A stretch of 64,000 nucleotides of DNA from Streptomyces acidiscabies (GCF_020010905.1 NZ_JAGJBY010000002.1:1364001-1428000), one strand, 5' to 3'; positions 27,123-35,784 are shown, counted from the stretch's first letter. The notes: generated by a model from the sequence alone, not told the origin. A program made the numbers and translations.

Positions 27123-27221
27123 AGACCTCATGAAACCAGCCGACTTGGTCTTGATCCGGGACTTCGGTGCTCCGCATCCTCGGGACGTTCCCCTTCGTGA
27201 ATCCCGTGCCGAGGTTGCCGT

Positions 27222-28619
27222 ATGTCTGAGATATCCCGTCGCGCGTTCGGCGGTCTGGTGGGCGGTGGCGCGGTCACGGCTGTCGCCGGGACGGCCGGCG
27301 AGGCTCAAGCGGCGCCTGCGGAACGGCCGTTCAGGGCCGCACGCCGTCGTGGCGCGCGCCCCAACTTCCTCGTCATCCTCGGGGACGACCTCGGCTGGGC
27401 CGACCTCTCCTCGTACGGCGCGCCGCACATCAAGACGCCTCATCTGGACCGGCTCGCGCGGGAGGGGGTGCGGTTCACCGACGCGTACTCCGGGTCCGCG
27501 ACCTGCTCGCCGACCCGCTTCAGCCTCTACACCGGGCGGTATCCGGGGCGTACGCCGGGCGGGCTCGCGGAGCCCGTCGGGAACCGGACGCAGGGGCTCG
27601 ACCCCGAACACCCCACGCTGGCCTCCCTGTTGAAGGGGGCGGGGTACGCGACGGCGCTCATCGGGAAGTGGCACTGCGGATGGCTGCCCGACTACAGCCC
27701 CACGAAGTCGGGTTGGGACGAGTTCTTCGGCAACCACGGTGGCGTCCTTGAGTACTTCTCCAAGCTGGGGCAGCTCGGCGAGTACGACCTCTTCGAGGGG
27801 GACGCCGAGTACAAGGACCTGCGGTACTACACGACCGTCCTCACCGAGCGGGCCGTCGAGTACGTGTCCCGCGAGCACGGCAAGCCGTGGCTGCTGAACC
27901 TCAACTTCACCACCCCGCACTGGCCTTGGCTCGCCGAGGGGGACGCGGAGACCGGGGCGGAGATCGCCGCGAAGATCCGGGCGGCGAAGAGTCAGGCCGA
28001 CGTTGTCGTCGCCCTCAACCACTACGACGGGGGGTCGGTCGCCAAGTACACGGAGATGGTGGAGAGTCTGGATGCGGCGGTCGGCGAGGTCCTGGCCGCG
28101 CTGCGCCGCTCGGGTCAGGAGGACGACACGGTCGTCCTCTTCGCCAGTGACAACGGCGGCGAACGCTACTCCTACAACTGGCCGTTGAGCGGCCAGAAGT
28201 TCCAGCTCCTGGAGGGCGGCATCCGGGTCCCCACGATCCTCCGCTGGCCGTCCCGGATAGACCCCAACCAGGTCAGCCACGAACCGAACTTCTCCCCGGA
28301 CTGGACGGCGACCCTGCTGGAGCTGGGCGGCGCGCGTCCCGACCCCGCCTACCCCCTGGACGGCACGAGCCTCGCGGGCTACCTGCTACGCGGTGAAGTG
28401 GTCCCGGAACGGGACCTGTTCTGGCGAGTCCGAGCCAACAAGGCGCTACGCCGGGGCGATTGGAAGTACTACCAGGACAAGGACAAGGACGACCACCTCT
28501 ACAACCTCGCGGCCGACTCCCGAGAACAGGCCGACCTGGCGCAGGACGAACCGGAGTTGCTGGCGGAGCTGAAGGCGGCGTGGGAGAGGACGGCGGCGAC
28601 GTTGTTGCCGTACAGCTAG
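27222..28619 (+). CDS. Secreted Tat-type sulfatase (arylsulfatase)
   Basis: This 465-residue protein begins with a twin-arginine signal (SRRAFGGLVGGG, cleavage near QAAP), so it is exported folded. The metal-binding pair Asp55-Asp56 lies in LGDDLGWADL. The signature CSPTRFSLYTGRYPG has Cys95 as the residue converted to formylglycine, which needs a formylglycine-generating enzyme encoded elsewhere. It would hydrolyse sulfate esters for sulfur supply or polysaccharide breakdown. The ATG at 27222 has GAGG seven bases upstream. It is isolated on the plus strand; its stop overlaps that of the convergent PH-domain gene by four bases. Substrate unknown. Confidence 0.93.
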   Translation: MSEISRRAFGGLVGGGAVTAVAGTAGEAQAAPAERPFRAARRRGARPNFLVILGDDLGWADLSSYGAPHIKTPHLDRLAREGVRFTDAYSGSATCSPTRFSLYTGRYPGRTPGGLAEPVGNRTQGLDPEHPTLASLLKGAGYATALIGKWHCGWLPDYSPTKSGWDEFFGNHGGVLEYFSKLGQLGEYDLFEGDAEYKDLRYYTTVLTERAVEYVSREHGKPWLLNLNFTTPHWPWLAEGDAETGAEIAAKIRAAKSQADVVVALNHYDGGSVAKYTEMVESLDAAVGEVLAALRRSGQEDDTVVLFASDNGGERYSYNWPLSGQKFQLLEGGIRVPTILRWPSRIDPNQVSHEPNFSPDWTATLLELGGARPDPAYPLDGTSLAGYLLRGEVVPERDLFWRVRANKALRRGDWKYYQDKDKDDHLYNLAADSREQADLAQDEPELLAELKAAWERTAATLLPYS

Positions 28620-29077
28620 GCGCGCCGCTGGAGCCACCAGTCGGTGATCTCGCGGGCCTTGTCGTCGAACCCCGGGTCCGTGAAGGACTGCGGGGCGGGC
28701 AGGGTGCGGCGTTTGCCGCTGGTGGTGTGGAGGACGAGCTGACGGACGCCGAAGAGGGATCGGACCTCCAGGCGGGTGATGTCGGCCCAGCGGATCTCGT
28801 GGCTGCGGAAGCCGCTCCGGAAGCGCACGTCGACCTCGGTGAGCTGCACCCGGTCATCGCTGAAGAACGGGACGAGCAGGACGGCCGATGTAGGGCCGAG
28901 CGCCAGGATCAGCAGGTCCCTGGCGCTGAAGGCCAGGGCTCCGCAGGCCGTCAGCACCGACAGGAGGATCATGGCGGGTACGTAGACGACTGCCAGCGGG
29001 AGTCTGACCTGGCGGCGGCTGAGGCGATAAGGGCCCGGGGGATGCACGCGGGGGTAGCCGTTCGTCGAAGAGATCAT
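28616..29077 (-). CDS. Membrane protein with a PH-like domain
   Basis: This 153-residue protein has two membrane segments (about 27-45 and 50-66), then a cytoplasmic beta-rich domain (DDRVQLTEVDVRFRS, EIRWADITRLEVRS, QLVLHTTSGKRRTLP) with a closing helix. This is the layout of the small bacterial PH-domain membrane family of unknown role. The ATG at 29077 is the only clear start. It diverges from the deacetylase gene by 108 bases. No partner is indicated by the neighbours. Confidence 0.8.
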   Translation of the reverse strand: MISSTNGYPRVHPPGPYRLSRRQVRLPLAVVYVPAMILLSVLTACGALAFSARDLLILALGPTSAVLLVPFFSDDRVQLTEVDVRFRSGFRSHEIRWADITRLEVRSLFGVRQLVLHTTSGKRRTLPAPQSFTDPGFDDKAREITDWWLQRRA

Positions 29078-29185
29078 GTGTTCGTCGCATCGTCGGGCAC
29101 GGTCGGCGCGGCGTCCAGTGAGATCCGCATCCTTCTGCGCCCCCGGACGGGTGAATCACCCGTTTTCGGGCGGCAACCCCCTTAA

Positions 29186-29989
29186 ATGGGCCAGGTGACT
29201 ACGACCGACCGTCGTGCCGCGCTGCGGGCGGGTGCTGGGCTTGTTGCCGGGGGCGTGTTCGTTGCCTCGTGTTCCGGGCGTGGTGATCCGGGCCGTGCCG
29301 AGCCGTCCCGTGCCGTGCCCGGCGCCACCCCGTCGCGCGCGCCGGCCCGCACCCTCATCGCCGTACCCACTCCCCGCGCCTTCCCCCGCGAACCGGCGCA
29401 GATCGCGACCGGGCCGCGTACCCACTCCCAGGTCGCGCTGACCTTTCATGGCGCCGGTGATCCGAGCATCGCCAAGGCGGTGCTCGGGGAGGTGGAGCGG
29501 GCCGGGGCTCGGGTGACCGTGCTCGCCGTCGGGACCTGGCTCGACGAGCATCCCGAGATGGCCCGGCGGATTCTCGACGGGGGGCATGACCTGGGGAATC
29601 ACACGCAGCGGCACCTCGGGATCAACGACATGCCCGAGGCCGAGGCGCGTGCGGAGATCGATGCGTGTGCCGAGCGGCTCAAGCGGCTGACCGGCGGGAT
29701 CGGGAACTGGTTCAGGCCGTCGCGGGCCGCGCGCGCCTCCCCGTTGGTGGTACGGCTCGCGCGGGAGGCCGGGTACCCGCACGTCCTGTCGTACGACGTC
29801 GACCCGCTCGACTTCACCTCCCCCGGCGCGGACCAGGTCGCCCGCGCGGTCCTCGGCGACGCCCGCGCGGGCTCCGTCGTGAGCCTGCACTTCGGCTACC
29901 GCGACACGGTCGCCGCCCTCCCCGTCGTCCTCGAAGAACTCGGCCGCCGCGGGCTGCGCGCGGTCACCACCACGGAGCTGCTCAGTTGA
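29186..29989 (+). CDS. Polysaccharide deacetylase-like lipoprotein with altered catalytic motif
   Basis: This 267-residue NodB-fold protein has a signal with lipobox VASC. The position where active family members carry TFDDG reads TFHGAGD, removing the two conserved aspartates at their normal place. The zinc histidines remain in NHTQRHLG and the later segments LSYDVDPLDF and SLHFGY are also present. The Asp in GAGD may stand in as a ligand. It could therefore be a variant deacetylase or a non-catalytic carbohydrate-binding relative. Its TGA overlaps the TTG start of the next lipoprotein gene, so the two are translationally coupled and likely act together at the cell surface. Confidence 0.82.
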   Translation: MGQVTTTDRRAALRAGAGLVAGGVFVASCSGRGDPGRAEPSRAVPGATPSRAPARTLIAVPTPRAFPREPAQIATGPRTHSQVALTFHGAGDPSIAKAVLGEVERAGARVTVLAVGTWLDEHPEMARRILDGGHDLGNHTQRHLGINDMPEAEARAEIDACAERLKRLTGGIGNWFRPSRAARASPLVVRLAREAGYPHVLSYDVDPLDFTSPGADQVARAVLGDARAGSVVSLHFGYRDTVAALPVVLEELGRRGLRAVTTTELLS

Positions 29990-31149
29990 AGAGTCGTCCT
30001 GCGTTCGTCGCCCTCCTCCTCGCCGCGGCGCTCGCCGCCTGCGGCACCCAGAGCGGGGACCAGAAGACCGAGCCCACGAAGGCCGCCATCCCGGCGCCGG
30101 TGAAGAAAACGGTTTCACAGGGTTTGCCTGGCATGCCGCCGGTGCTCGACCCGAAGGACGTGTACGCCGCCGACCGCCCGAACCGCCTCTCGCCGGTCGT
30201 CAAGGACTTCCCGTCCCGCGTGTACGTCCCGAACACCGAGTCGGACACGGTGAGTGTCATCGACCCGAAGACGTACAAGATCGTCGAGACTCTGCACGTC
30301 GGCCGCCAGCCCCAACACGTCGTCCCCTCCTGGGACTTGAAGACCCTGTGGGTCAACAACAACCGTGGCCACACCCTCACGCCGATCGACCCGCGAACCG
30401 GCAAGGCGGGCAAGCCGGTTGAGGTGCACGACCCGTACAACCTGTACTTCACGCCGAACGGCAAGTACGCGGTCGTGATGGCGTCCCTGGACCGGGAGCT
30501 GGCGTTCCGGGACCCGCACACGATGGCGCGGATCAAGACCGTGCCGGTCACCTGCTACGGCGTCAACCACGCCGACTTCTCGCTCGACGGCCGCTATTTC
30601 ATCGTCAGTTGCGAGTTCAGCGGCGAACTCCTGAAGGTCGACACGGAGAAGATGGAGGTCGTCGGCCAGCAGAAGCTCCCGTTCGACGGCGCGATGCCGC
30701 AGGACGTGAAGATCTCGCCCGACGGGAAGCGCTTCTACATCGCCGACATGATGGCCGACGGCATGTGGATCGTCGACGGAAAGACCTTCGGCAAACCGGA
30801 GTTCCTCCCCACCGGCAAGGGCTGCCACGGCCTCTACGTCAGCCGCGACTCCCGCGAGATGTACATCTCCAACCGGGGCGAGGGCACCATCTCCATCTTC
30901 GACTTCACGCAGAACAAGCTGACGAAGAAGTGGCACCTCCCGCAGGGCGGCAGCCCCGACATGGGCGGCGTCTCGGCGGACGGCAAAGTCCTCTGGCTGT
31001 CGGGGCGTTACGACGCGGAGGTGTACGCGATCGACACCAGCACCGGCAAGCAACTGGCCCGCATCAAGGTCGGCTCCGGCCCGCACGGACTCGCGGTCTA
31101 CCCGCAGCCGGGGCGCTACTCGCTGGGGCACACGGGCATCTTCCGGTGA
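29986..31149 (+). CDS. YVTN-type beta-propeller lipoprotein
   Basis: This 387-residue protein starts at TTG 29986, overlapping the previous stop; the signal ends with lipobox LAAC. The mature protein is a seven-bladed propeller of YncE type with repeated blades such as VYVPNTESDTVSVIDPKT, MYISNRGEGTISIFD and VYAIDTSTGKQLARIKVGSG. Such proteins bind partners or ligands at the outer face; catalysis is not expected. Coupling to the altered deacetylase implies a joint wall-polymer or surface role. An open frame continues upstream but only as a shadow of the deacetylase. Exact partner unknown. Confidence 0.9.
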   Translation: MKSRPAFVALLLAAALAACGTQSGDQKTEPTKAAIPAPVKKTVSQGLPGMPPVLDPKDVYAADRPNRLSPVVKDFPSRVYVPNTESDTVSVIDPKTYKIVETLHVGRQPQHVVPSWDLKTLWVNNNRGHTLTPIDPRTGKAGKPVEVHDPYNLYFTPNGKYAVVMASLDRELAFRDPHTMARIKTVPVTCYGVNHADFSLDGRYFIVSCEFSGELLKVDTEKMEVVGQQKLPFDGAMPQDVKISPDGKRFYIADMMADGMWIVDGKTFGKPEFLPTGKGCHGLYVSRDSREMYISNRGEGTISIFDFTQNKLTKKWHLPQGGSPDMGGVSADGKVLWLSGRYDAEVYAIDTSTGKQLARIKVGSGPHGLAVYPQPGRYSLGHTGIFR

Positions 31150-31236
31150 ACCCCGTTTGACTCAGGGTCAGTTGACTCGCCGCCGTACGGGTGAAGGTCC
31201 CGGCCCGGCAGCCCCGTACCCGGCAGGCTGCCCCGC

Positions 31237-31827
31237 ATGATCACCACTTCCGTACGGCGGCGCACCGCGGCCGTCGTCCTGTGCCTGACCGCCGTCTTCG
31301 CGACCTCGGCCGCGGCTCCCGCCCCGACCCTCGCGGCGGCCCCCAAGTGCCCCCAGTTCGAAGACAAGTTGAAGGCGGCGGCCGACAAGAACGTCCACCT
31401 CGACCGGATCACCCCCGACCCCGTCTGGCGCACCACCTGCGGCACCCTCTACCGCAGCGACAGCCGCACCCCCGACAAGATCTTCCCCTTCGGGTTCTTC
31501 GCCAAGGACGTAGAGAACGGCCAGTACGACGTCGAGAAGTACGTGCTGGTCAACCAGCCCTCCCCGTACGTCTCCACGAGCTACGACCACGACCTGTACA
31601 AGACCTGGTACAAGTCCGGCTGGAACTACTACATCGACGCGCCCGGCGGCATCGACGTCAACAAGACCATCGGCGACACGCACAAGTGGGCGGACCAGGT
31701 CGAGGTCGCGTTCCCGGGTGGGATCGCCCGCGAGTACATCCTCGGGGTGTGCCCGGTCGACAAGGTGAAGAAGATCGAGATCATGGACGACTGCGAGAGC
31801 AACCCCTACTTCGTGCCGTGGCACTGA
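31237..31827 (+). CDS. Secreted pierisin-like ADP-ribosyltransferase (ScARP/Scabin family)
   Basis: This 196-residue protein has a Sec signal (cleavage near AAAPK) and a single catalytic domain. All three landmarks of the Arg-Ser-Glu transferase class are present: Arg73 in LYRSDSRTPDKIF, the STS motif at 113-115 (YVSTSYD), and the QxE motif Gln154-Val-Glu156 followed by VAFPGGI. Four cysteines (38, 68, 172, 186) could form two disulfides. Characterised relatives (Scabin of S. scabies, ScARP of S. coelicolor) modify guanine bases of nucleotides or DNA; that specificity is inherited knowledge, not seen here. No immunity or glycohydrolase gene is adjacent. It may act on competitors or hosts, or on own nucleotides outside the cell. 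Confidence 0.88.
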   Translation: MITTSVRRRTAAVVLCLTAVFATSAAAPAPTLAAAPKCPQFEDKLKAAADKNVHLDRITPDPVWRTTCGTLYRSDSRTPDKIFPFGFFAKDVENGQYDVEKYVLVNQPSPYVSTSYDHDLYKTWYKSGWNYYIDAPGGIDVNKTIGDTHKWADQVEVAFPGGIAREYILGVCPVDKVKKIEIMDDCESNPYFVPWH

Positions 31828-31830
31828 GGT

Positions 31831-32466
31831 TCAAGGGGTGCTGAGCATCAACAGCTCTGACCCCACCGGCACATAGCCCGCCGCCTGGAACGCCCGCACA
31901 CTGCGGGCGTTCCCCGGCGCGATCTGCGCCCACACCGGCTCACTGGCCGAGTGTCGGGCGGCGGTGACGAGTTGGCGCCCGAGACCCCGGCCGCGTACGG
32001 CGTCGTCGACCTCCACGGACACTTCGAGCCGTCCGCCGATCCCGCGTCCCAGGACCAGGACACCGCCGTCCGCCTGCCAGGCCCGTACGTCGTCTCGGCG
32101 TTCGAGTGCGTACGTCACCCGGGGGTGCCCGGTGTCGGTGATCTCCCTTAGCGGAAACGGGAGTTCACCCTTGCGTGGCTGGGCCACCAGCATCGTGTCG
32201 ATCGTCTCCGCCGTACGGCCCGTGTGATCCAACAGGGCGTGCAGGAACGCCGGATGGGTCGGTGCCGAGTACGGATCGCAGCGGGTGCGCCGAAGTTGGG
32301 CGTACACCCACTCCGGGTCCTCGTCGAGGAAGACCACCGCGTGCGCGGTGAAGTTCAGGACGCCCGCGTCGCGTCGCGACATCTGGGGGACGACCGTCGT
32401 GCGGCCGTCCGGCGGGGGGAAGACGCCGTGCGCCACGCCGTCGAGAATGTCCCGCAAGGTCTCCAT
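31831..32466 (-). CDS. GNAT family N-acetyltransferase
   Basis: This 211-residue cytoplasmic protein has the GNAT acetyl-CoA motif RGRGLGRQLV and the C-terminal NARSVRAFQAAGYVPVGSE helix and strand. The N-terminal ~90 residues are a separate domain with TAHAVVFLDEDPEWVY. The ATG at 32466 is preceded by AGGAGG six bases upstream. It diverges from the MerR regulator by 61 bases and converges with the ADP-ribosyltransferase gene with three bases between. MerR regulators often control the divergent gene, so this acetyltransferase may be under its control. Acceptor unknown. Confidence 0.87.
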   Translation of the reverse strand: METLRDILDGVAHGVFPPPDGRTTVVPQMSRRDAGVLNFTAHAVVFLDEDPEWVYAQLRRTRCDPYSAPTHPAFLHALLDHTGRTAETIDTMLVAQPRKGELPFPLREITDTGHPRVTYALERRDDVRAWQADGGVLVLGRGIGGRLEVSVEVDDAVRGRGLGRQLVTAARHSASEPVWAQIAPGNARSVRAFQAAGYVPVGSELLMLSTP

Positions 32467-32489
32467 CGGACGCCTCCTGAACGCACCTC

Positions 32490-32520
32490 TTGAGTCTCCA
32501 CCCACTGGAAGGCCCAGACT
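32490..32520 (+). promoter_or_regulatory. MerR-type promoter with 19-bp spacer
   Basis: TTGAGT (32490-32495) and CAGACT (32515-32520) are separated by 19 bp, the overlong spacing that MerR proteins correct by distortion. A dyad (GAGTCT at 32492-32497 and AGACTC at 32516-32521) spans it. The -10 ends seven bases before the MerR ATG, so the transcript may be leaderless. Confidence 0.5.
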
Positions 32521-32527
32521 CCGACAC

Positions 32528-33439
32528 ATGATCGACCACGGTACGGGGCTGTTCACCATCGGCGAGCTGGCCCGCTCCAGCGGGCTGTCCGTCCGCACCG
32601 TCCGCTACTGGTCCGACGAGGGCGTTCTCGACCCCGTCGGCCGCTCGGCGGGCGGTTACCGGCTGTACGACGCCGAGGGTGCCGCGCGGCTGGAGCTGAT
32701 CCGCACTCTGCGCGAACTCGGGCTCGGGCTCGACGCCGTGCGCGAGGTGCTGGCCGGGGAGCGGACCGTCGCCGAGGTGGCCGCGACGCACGTCGCCGCC
32801 ATCGACGTACAGATCAGGTCGCTGAAAGTAATCCGGGCCGTGTTGTCGAGCGTCGCACGACGAGGTTCCACGACGGAGGAGATGACTCTCATGCACAGGT
32901 TGGCGAAGCTGTCCGCGGCCGAACGGCAGCGGCTCATGGAGGAGTTCGTGGCGGAGACGCTGCACGGGCTGCCGTCGGTCGACCCGGACGTCCAGGAGCG
33001 GATGCGGCGGATGGCCGTCGAGCTGTCCGACGATCCGACGCCCGAACAGGTCGACGCCTGGGTCGAGTTGGCGGAGATGATCCAGGACCCGGAGTTCCGT
33101 GCGCAGATGCGGCGGGCTGTCGAGTTCAACGCGGCGGGGCGGACGGGGAGTTCGCCGTCCGGGGAGTCGATCTGGTTCGCCAAGCGGCTTGTTGAGCTTG
33201 TGGCGCCGCTGCGGGAGCGGGGGGTTGCGCCGGACTCCGCGGAGGCCCGGGACGCGCTGCGGGATCTGTTCGGGGACGTCGACCTCTCCGACGTACTGGA
33301 GCGGATGACCGCCGGGTTCAACGAGCGCGTCGCGCGGTACCGGGAGCTGCTCTCCATCGTGAACCGGCAGCCCGCGCCGCCGCACGCGGAGGACTTCGCG
33401 TGGGTGGTCACCGCGCTGCGTGTCTCCACGGGCGGCTAG
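32528..33439 (+). CDS. MerR family transcriptional regulator
   Basis: This 303-residue regulator has the MerR winged helix (residues 9-75: FTIGELARSSGLSVRTVRYW), a dimerisation coiled coil, and a 190-residue C-terminal helical region that looks like an effector domain. No metal-binding cysteines are present, so it is not a metal sensor of MerR, CueR or ZntR type. The ATG 32528 is selected because the promoter-like boxes lie just before it and the longer frame is the antisense of the GNAT gene. It is divergent from the GNAT gene. Effector unknown. Confidence 0.9.
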   Translation: MIDHGTGLFTIGELARSSGLSVRTVRYWSDEGVLDPVGRSAGGYRLYDAEGAARLELIRTLRELGLGLDAVREVLAGERTVAEVAATHVAAIDVQIRSLKVIRAVLSSVARRGSTTEEMTLMHRLAKLSAAERQRLMEEFVAETLHGLPSVDPDVQERMRRMAVELSDDPTPEQVDAWVELAEMIQDPEFRAQMRRAVEFNAAGRTGSSPSGESIWFAKRLVELVAPLRERGVAPDSAEARDALRDLFGDVDLSDVLERMTAGFNERVARYRELLSIVNRQPAPPHAEDFAWVVTALRVSTGG

Positions 33440-33487
33440 TCTGACCTGCGTCAGTCGGACAGCAAGCAGTGGATAAGGGGCGGATCG

Positions 33488-33700
33488 GTGGCGAACATCG
33501 AAGAAGCGCGCAAGGAATTCGACCGGATCGACACGGACGGTGACGGCGAGATCACCGCGGCCGAGTTCAAGACCGCCCTCGCGCAGGGTGGCGACTGGAA
33601 CGTCACCGAGGCCGTCGCCGAGTCCATCATCAAGAGCCGGGATCTCGACGGGGACAAGAAGCTGTCGTTCGACGAGTTCTGGGCGCACTTGAGCAAGTAG
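33488..33700 (+). CDS. cabB: EF-hand calcium-binding protein (CabB-like)
   Basis: This 70-residue protein has two EF-hand loops: residues 15-26 (DTDGDGEITAAE) and 52-63 (DLDGDKKLSFDE), each with acidic residues at positions 1, 3, 5 and 12. There is no signal, so it is a small cytoplasmic calcium buffer or sensor. Size and gene context match the protein I recall as CabB in S. coelicolor; the symbol is given from memory. It starts at GTG 33488, 48 bases after the MerR gene. The gene downstream converges on it. Confidence 0.85.
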   Translation: MANIEEARKEFDRIDTDGDGEITAAEFKTALAQGGDWNVTEAVAESIIKSRDLDGDKKLSFDEFWAHLSK

Positions 33701-33709
33701 TCGTTCTGG

Positions 33710-34510
33710 TCATTGCCTTGGCCGCTGGATGCGTACGCTCCAGCGGCCATCGGCGTGCCGGTCCAGGGTCAGGGGGAGGTCGAAGCACTTGCCTACCAGG
33801 TCCGGGGTGAGGGTTTCCGGTGCCGGGCCCTGGGCCAGTGCGCGGCCGTCCCTCAGCAGTAGGGCGTGCGTGGTGTGCGGTGGGAGTTCTTCCAGGTGGT
33901 GGGTTACCAGGACCGTTGCCAGGTCGGGGTGGTCCTCCGCGAGTTTTCCCAGCGCGCCGATCAGTTGTTCTCTGCCGGGGAGGTCCAGGCCCGTTGCCGG
34001 TTCGTCCAGCAGCAGTAGGCGGGGTGCCGGCATCAAGGCCCGCGCGATCAGCGTACGGCCGCGCTGACCCTGCGAAAGCGTGGGCCAGCGGGCCTCCTTG
34101 AGGGGTCCCAGGCCCAGCGTGTTCATCAACTCCTCTGCTCTGTCGCGCTGTTCGGGGGTCGGTTGCCAACGTGGGAGCGGGGCTACCGAGTTGGTGATGC
34201 CGGTGAGTACGACCTCGCGGGTGGTCAGTGGGGTGTGCAGGGGGTGGCGGGGGTCCACGTGTCCGACGTACGTCCTCAAGTCCCGTACGTCTACCCGGCC
34301 CAGGCGTTTTCCCAGGACGTCCACCGTTCCGTGTGTTGGGTGCACCCTTGCGCCCAGCAGGCCCAACAGCGTTGACTTTCCTGCTCCGTTGGCGCCCAGG
34401 AGCGCCCAGTGTTCCCCCGTGCGGACCTTGAGCGTGACCTCCTGGAGGATTGCTCGGCCGTCTCGTACGACGTGGGTGTCTGTTGCGTGCAGGACGAGGG
34501 TGTCGGGCAT
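33710..34510 (-). CDS. ABC transporter ATP-binding protein, no permease partner nearby
   Basis: This 266-residue cytoplasmic ATPase has Walker A GANGAGKST, signature LSQGQRGR, Walker B LLLLDEPATGLD and the H-loop segment VTHHLEELPP. The Arg replacing the second Gln of the usual signature and the length resemble metal or siderophore import ATPases of the FecE/FepC or ModF kind. No membrane partner lies on either side, so it is an orphan component or works with proteins encoded elsewhere. It converges on the EF-hand gene. Confidence 0.85.
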   Translation of the reverse strand: MPDTLVLHATDTHVVRDGRAILQEVTLKVRTGEHWALLGANGAGKSTLLGLLGARVHPTHGTVDVLGKRLGRVDVRDLRTYVGHVDPRHPLHTPLTTREVVLTGITNSVAPLPRWQPTPEQRDRAEELMNTLGLGPLKEARWPTLSQGQRGRTLIARALMPAPRLLLLDEPATGLDLPGREQLIGALGKLAEDHPDLATVLVTHHLEELPPHTTHALLLRDGRALAQGPAPETLTPDLVGKCFDLPLTLDRHADGRWSVRIQRPRQ

Positions 34511-35121
34511 GTGGGGACGCTAACAAGTTGATGGGGTCGGTCATGCCGGGGGTCCGTTCGTCCCGGTCCTCTCGGCGAGCAGGCTGCTGAGCGGTTGCGG
34601 GGGCTGATTGTTGGCGGTGAGTGGGCTGTGGAGGCGCGCGGGGGTTTGGGGGTGGGTCGGGGGTGCCGGGGTGCGGCGAGCCCGTCGCGGGTGGTGTTGG
34701 GCGGTGGGGTGGACCGAGCCGTGGGCTGTGGTCTTCGTAAGCGACGGGCTGCGCCGCACCCCCGGCACCCCGCTTCCCGCCGTACGCGGCTCTCCCGCCG
34801 TGCCAGCGGGGAGAGGGGGTGAGGTGCCGGTTGCGGGTTTCCCGCCGTGCGGGGCAGGCGGGGGCGGGCTCGCCGTTCGCGGGTCTCTCGCCGTGCGGGT
34901 AGGGGTTCGGGTCGCCGGTTGCGGCTTTTCCGCCGTGGCGGTGGCGGTGGCGATGGCGGGGTTGGGGGTCGAGGTGTCGGTTGTGGGTTTTCCGTCGTGT
35001 GGGTGTGGGGTTGCGGGCTCGGGGGTTGTGGGGTTGCTTGGAGTGTGCGGCGGGGGCGGAATAGGGGGTGGGGGAGTTTGGTTGGGGGGTATATGCGTGT
35101 GCATCCATTGGAGGGTCAGTC
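34511..35121. repeat. Non-coding G-rich stretch with four imperfect 28-bp hairpin repeats
   Basis: The 611-base gap has no gene I accept. At 34826, 34872, 34914 and 34976 lie imperfect copies of a 28-base motif with consensus GCCGGTTGCGGGTTTYCCGCC followed by GTGCGGG. Each copy can fold into a small GC hairpin, and copies are 42-62 bases apart. A further partial copy is near 34,770. A Pro/Thr-rich open frame exists on the minus strand but looks like compositional noise. The end (35106-35121) supplies the ribosome binding site of the next gene. Confidence 0.6.
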
Positions 35122-35784
35122 ATGAAGATCGGGATCATCGGGGCGGGCAACATCGGCGGGAACCTGGCGCGGCGGCTTGCCGCGGTGGGGCATGACGTGT
35201 CTGTCGCCAACTCTCGGGGGCCGCAGACCTTGGGTGATCTTGCCGCTGAGACCGGGGCGACTGCCGTTGCCGTGGAGGACGCTGCCAAGGGGGCCGAGGT
35301 CGTTGTCGTGACCATTCCGCTCAAGGCGATTCCCGGGCTGCCGGACGATGTTCTTGCCGGGGCGGCCGAGGGGGCTGTCGTCGTCGACACGAACAACTAC
35401 TACCCGCGTGAGCGGGACGGGCGGATCGGGGAGATCGAGGACAGCGGGATCACGGAGAGCCGGTGGGTGGCCAATCACCTCGGGCACGATGTGGTGAAGG
35501 TGTTCAACGGTACGTACGCGCAGGACATCCTGGACCGGCATCGCCCCGCGGGCGACCCCGAGCGGATCGCCGTGCCTGTCGCCGGGGACGACCCTGTCGC
35601 CAAGGCGAAGGTGCGGGCGTTGGTCGAGGAGCTGGGGTTCGACACGGTTGACGCGGGGACGATCGACGAGTCGTGGCGCCAGCAGCCGGCTACGCCGGTG
35701 TATGGGTTGCAGGGGGATGTGGATGCGGTGCGGAAGGCGTTGGGGGAGGCTTCGGTGGAGCGGACGGAGGGGTTTCGGGGGTAG
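35122..35784 (+). CDS. F420-dependent NADP reductase-like oxidoreductase
   Basis: This 220-residue Rossmann-fold protein has GxGxxG in IGAGNIGGNLARRLAA at the N-terminus. It also has the segment ANSRGPQTLGDLAAE and a conserved VVVDTNNYYPRERDG stretch, as in the NADPH-dependent F420 reductase family. It would pass hydride between NADP and the deazaflavin F420 or reduce another small substrate. The ATG at 35122 is preferred, with GGAGG upstream, over a longer start in the repeat region. It stands alone between two non-coding repeat regions. Its third-position composition is ordinary. Confidence 0.85.
   Translation: MKIGIIGAGNIGGNLARRLAAVGHDVSVANSRGPQTLGDLAAETGATAVAVEDAAKGAEVVVVTIPLKAIPGLPDDVLAGAAEGAVVVDTNNYYPRERDGRIGEIEDSGITESRWVANHLGHDVVKVFNGTYAQDILDRHRPAGDPERIAVPVAGDDPVAKAKVRALVEELGFDTVDAGTIDESWRQQPATPVYGLQGDVDAVRKALGEASVERTEGFRG

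Noticed and set aside
34541..35104. Pro/Thr-rich open frame of 187 residues on the minus strand
   Set aside because: It consists of low-complexity repeats in a G-rich stretch, has no ribosome site or known domain, and overlaps the hairpin repeats.
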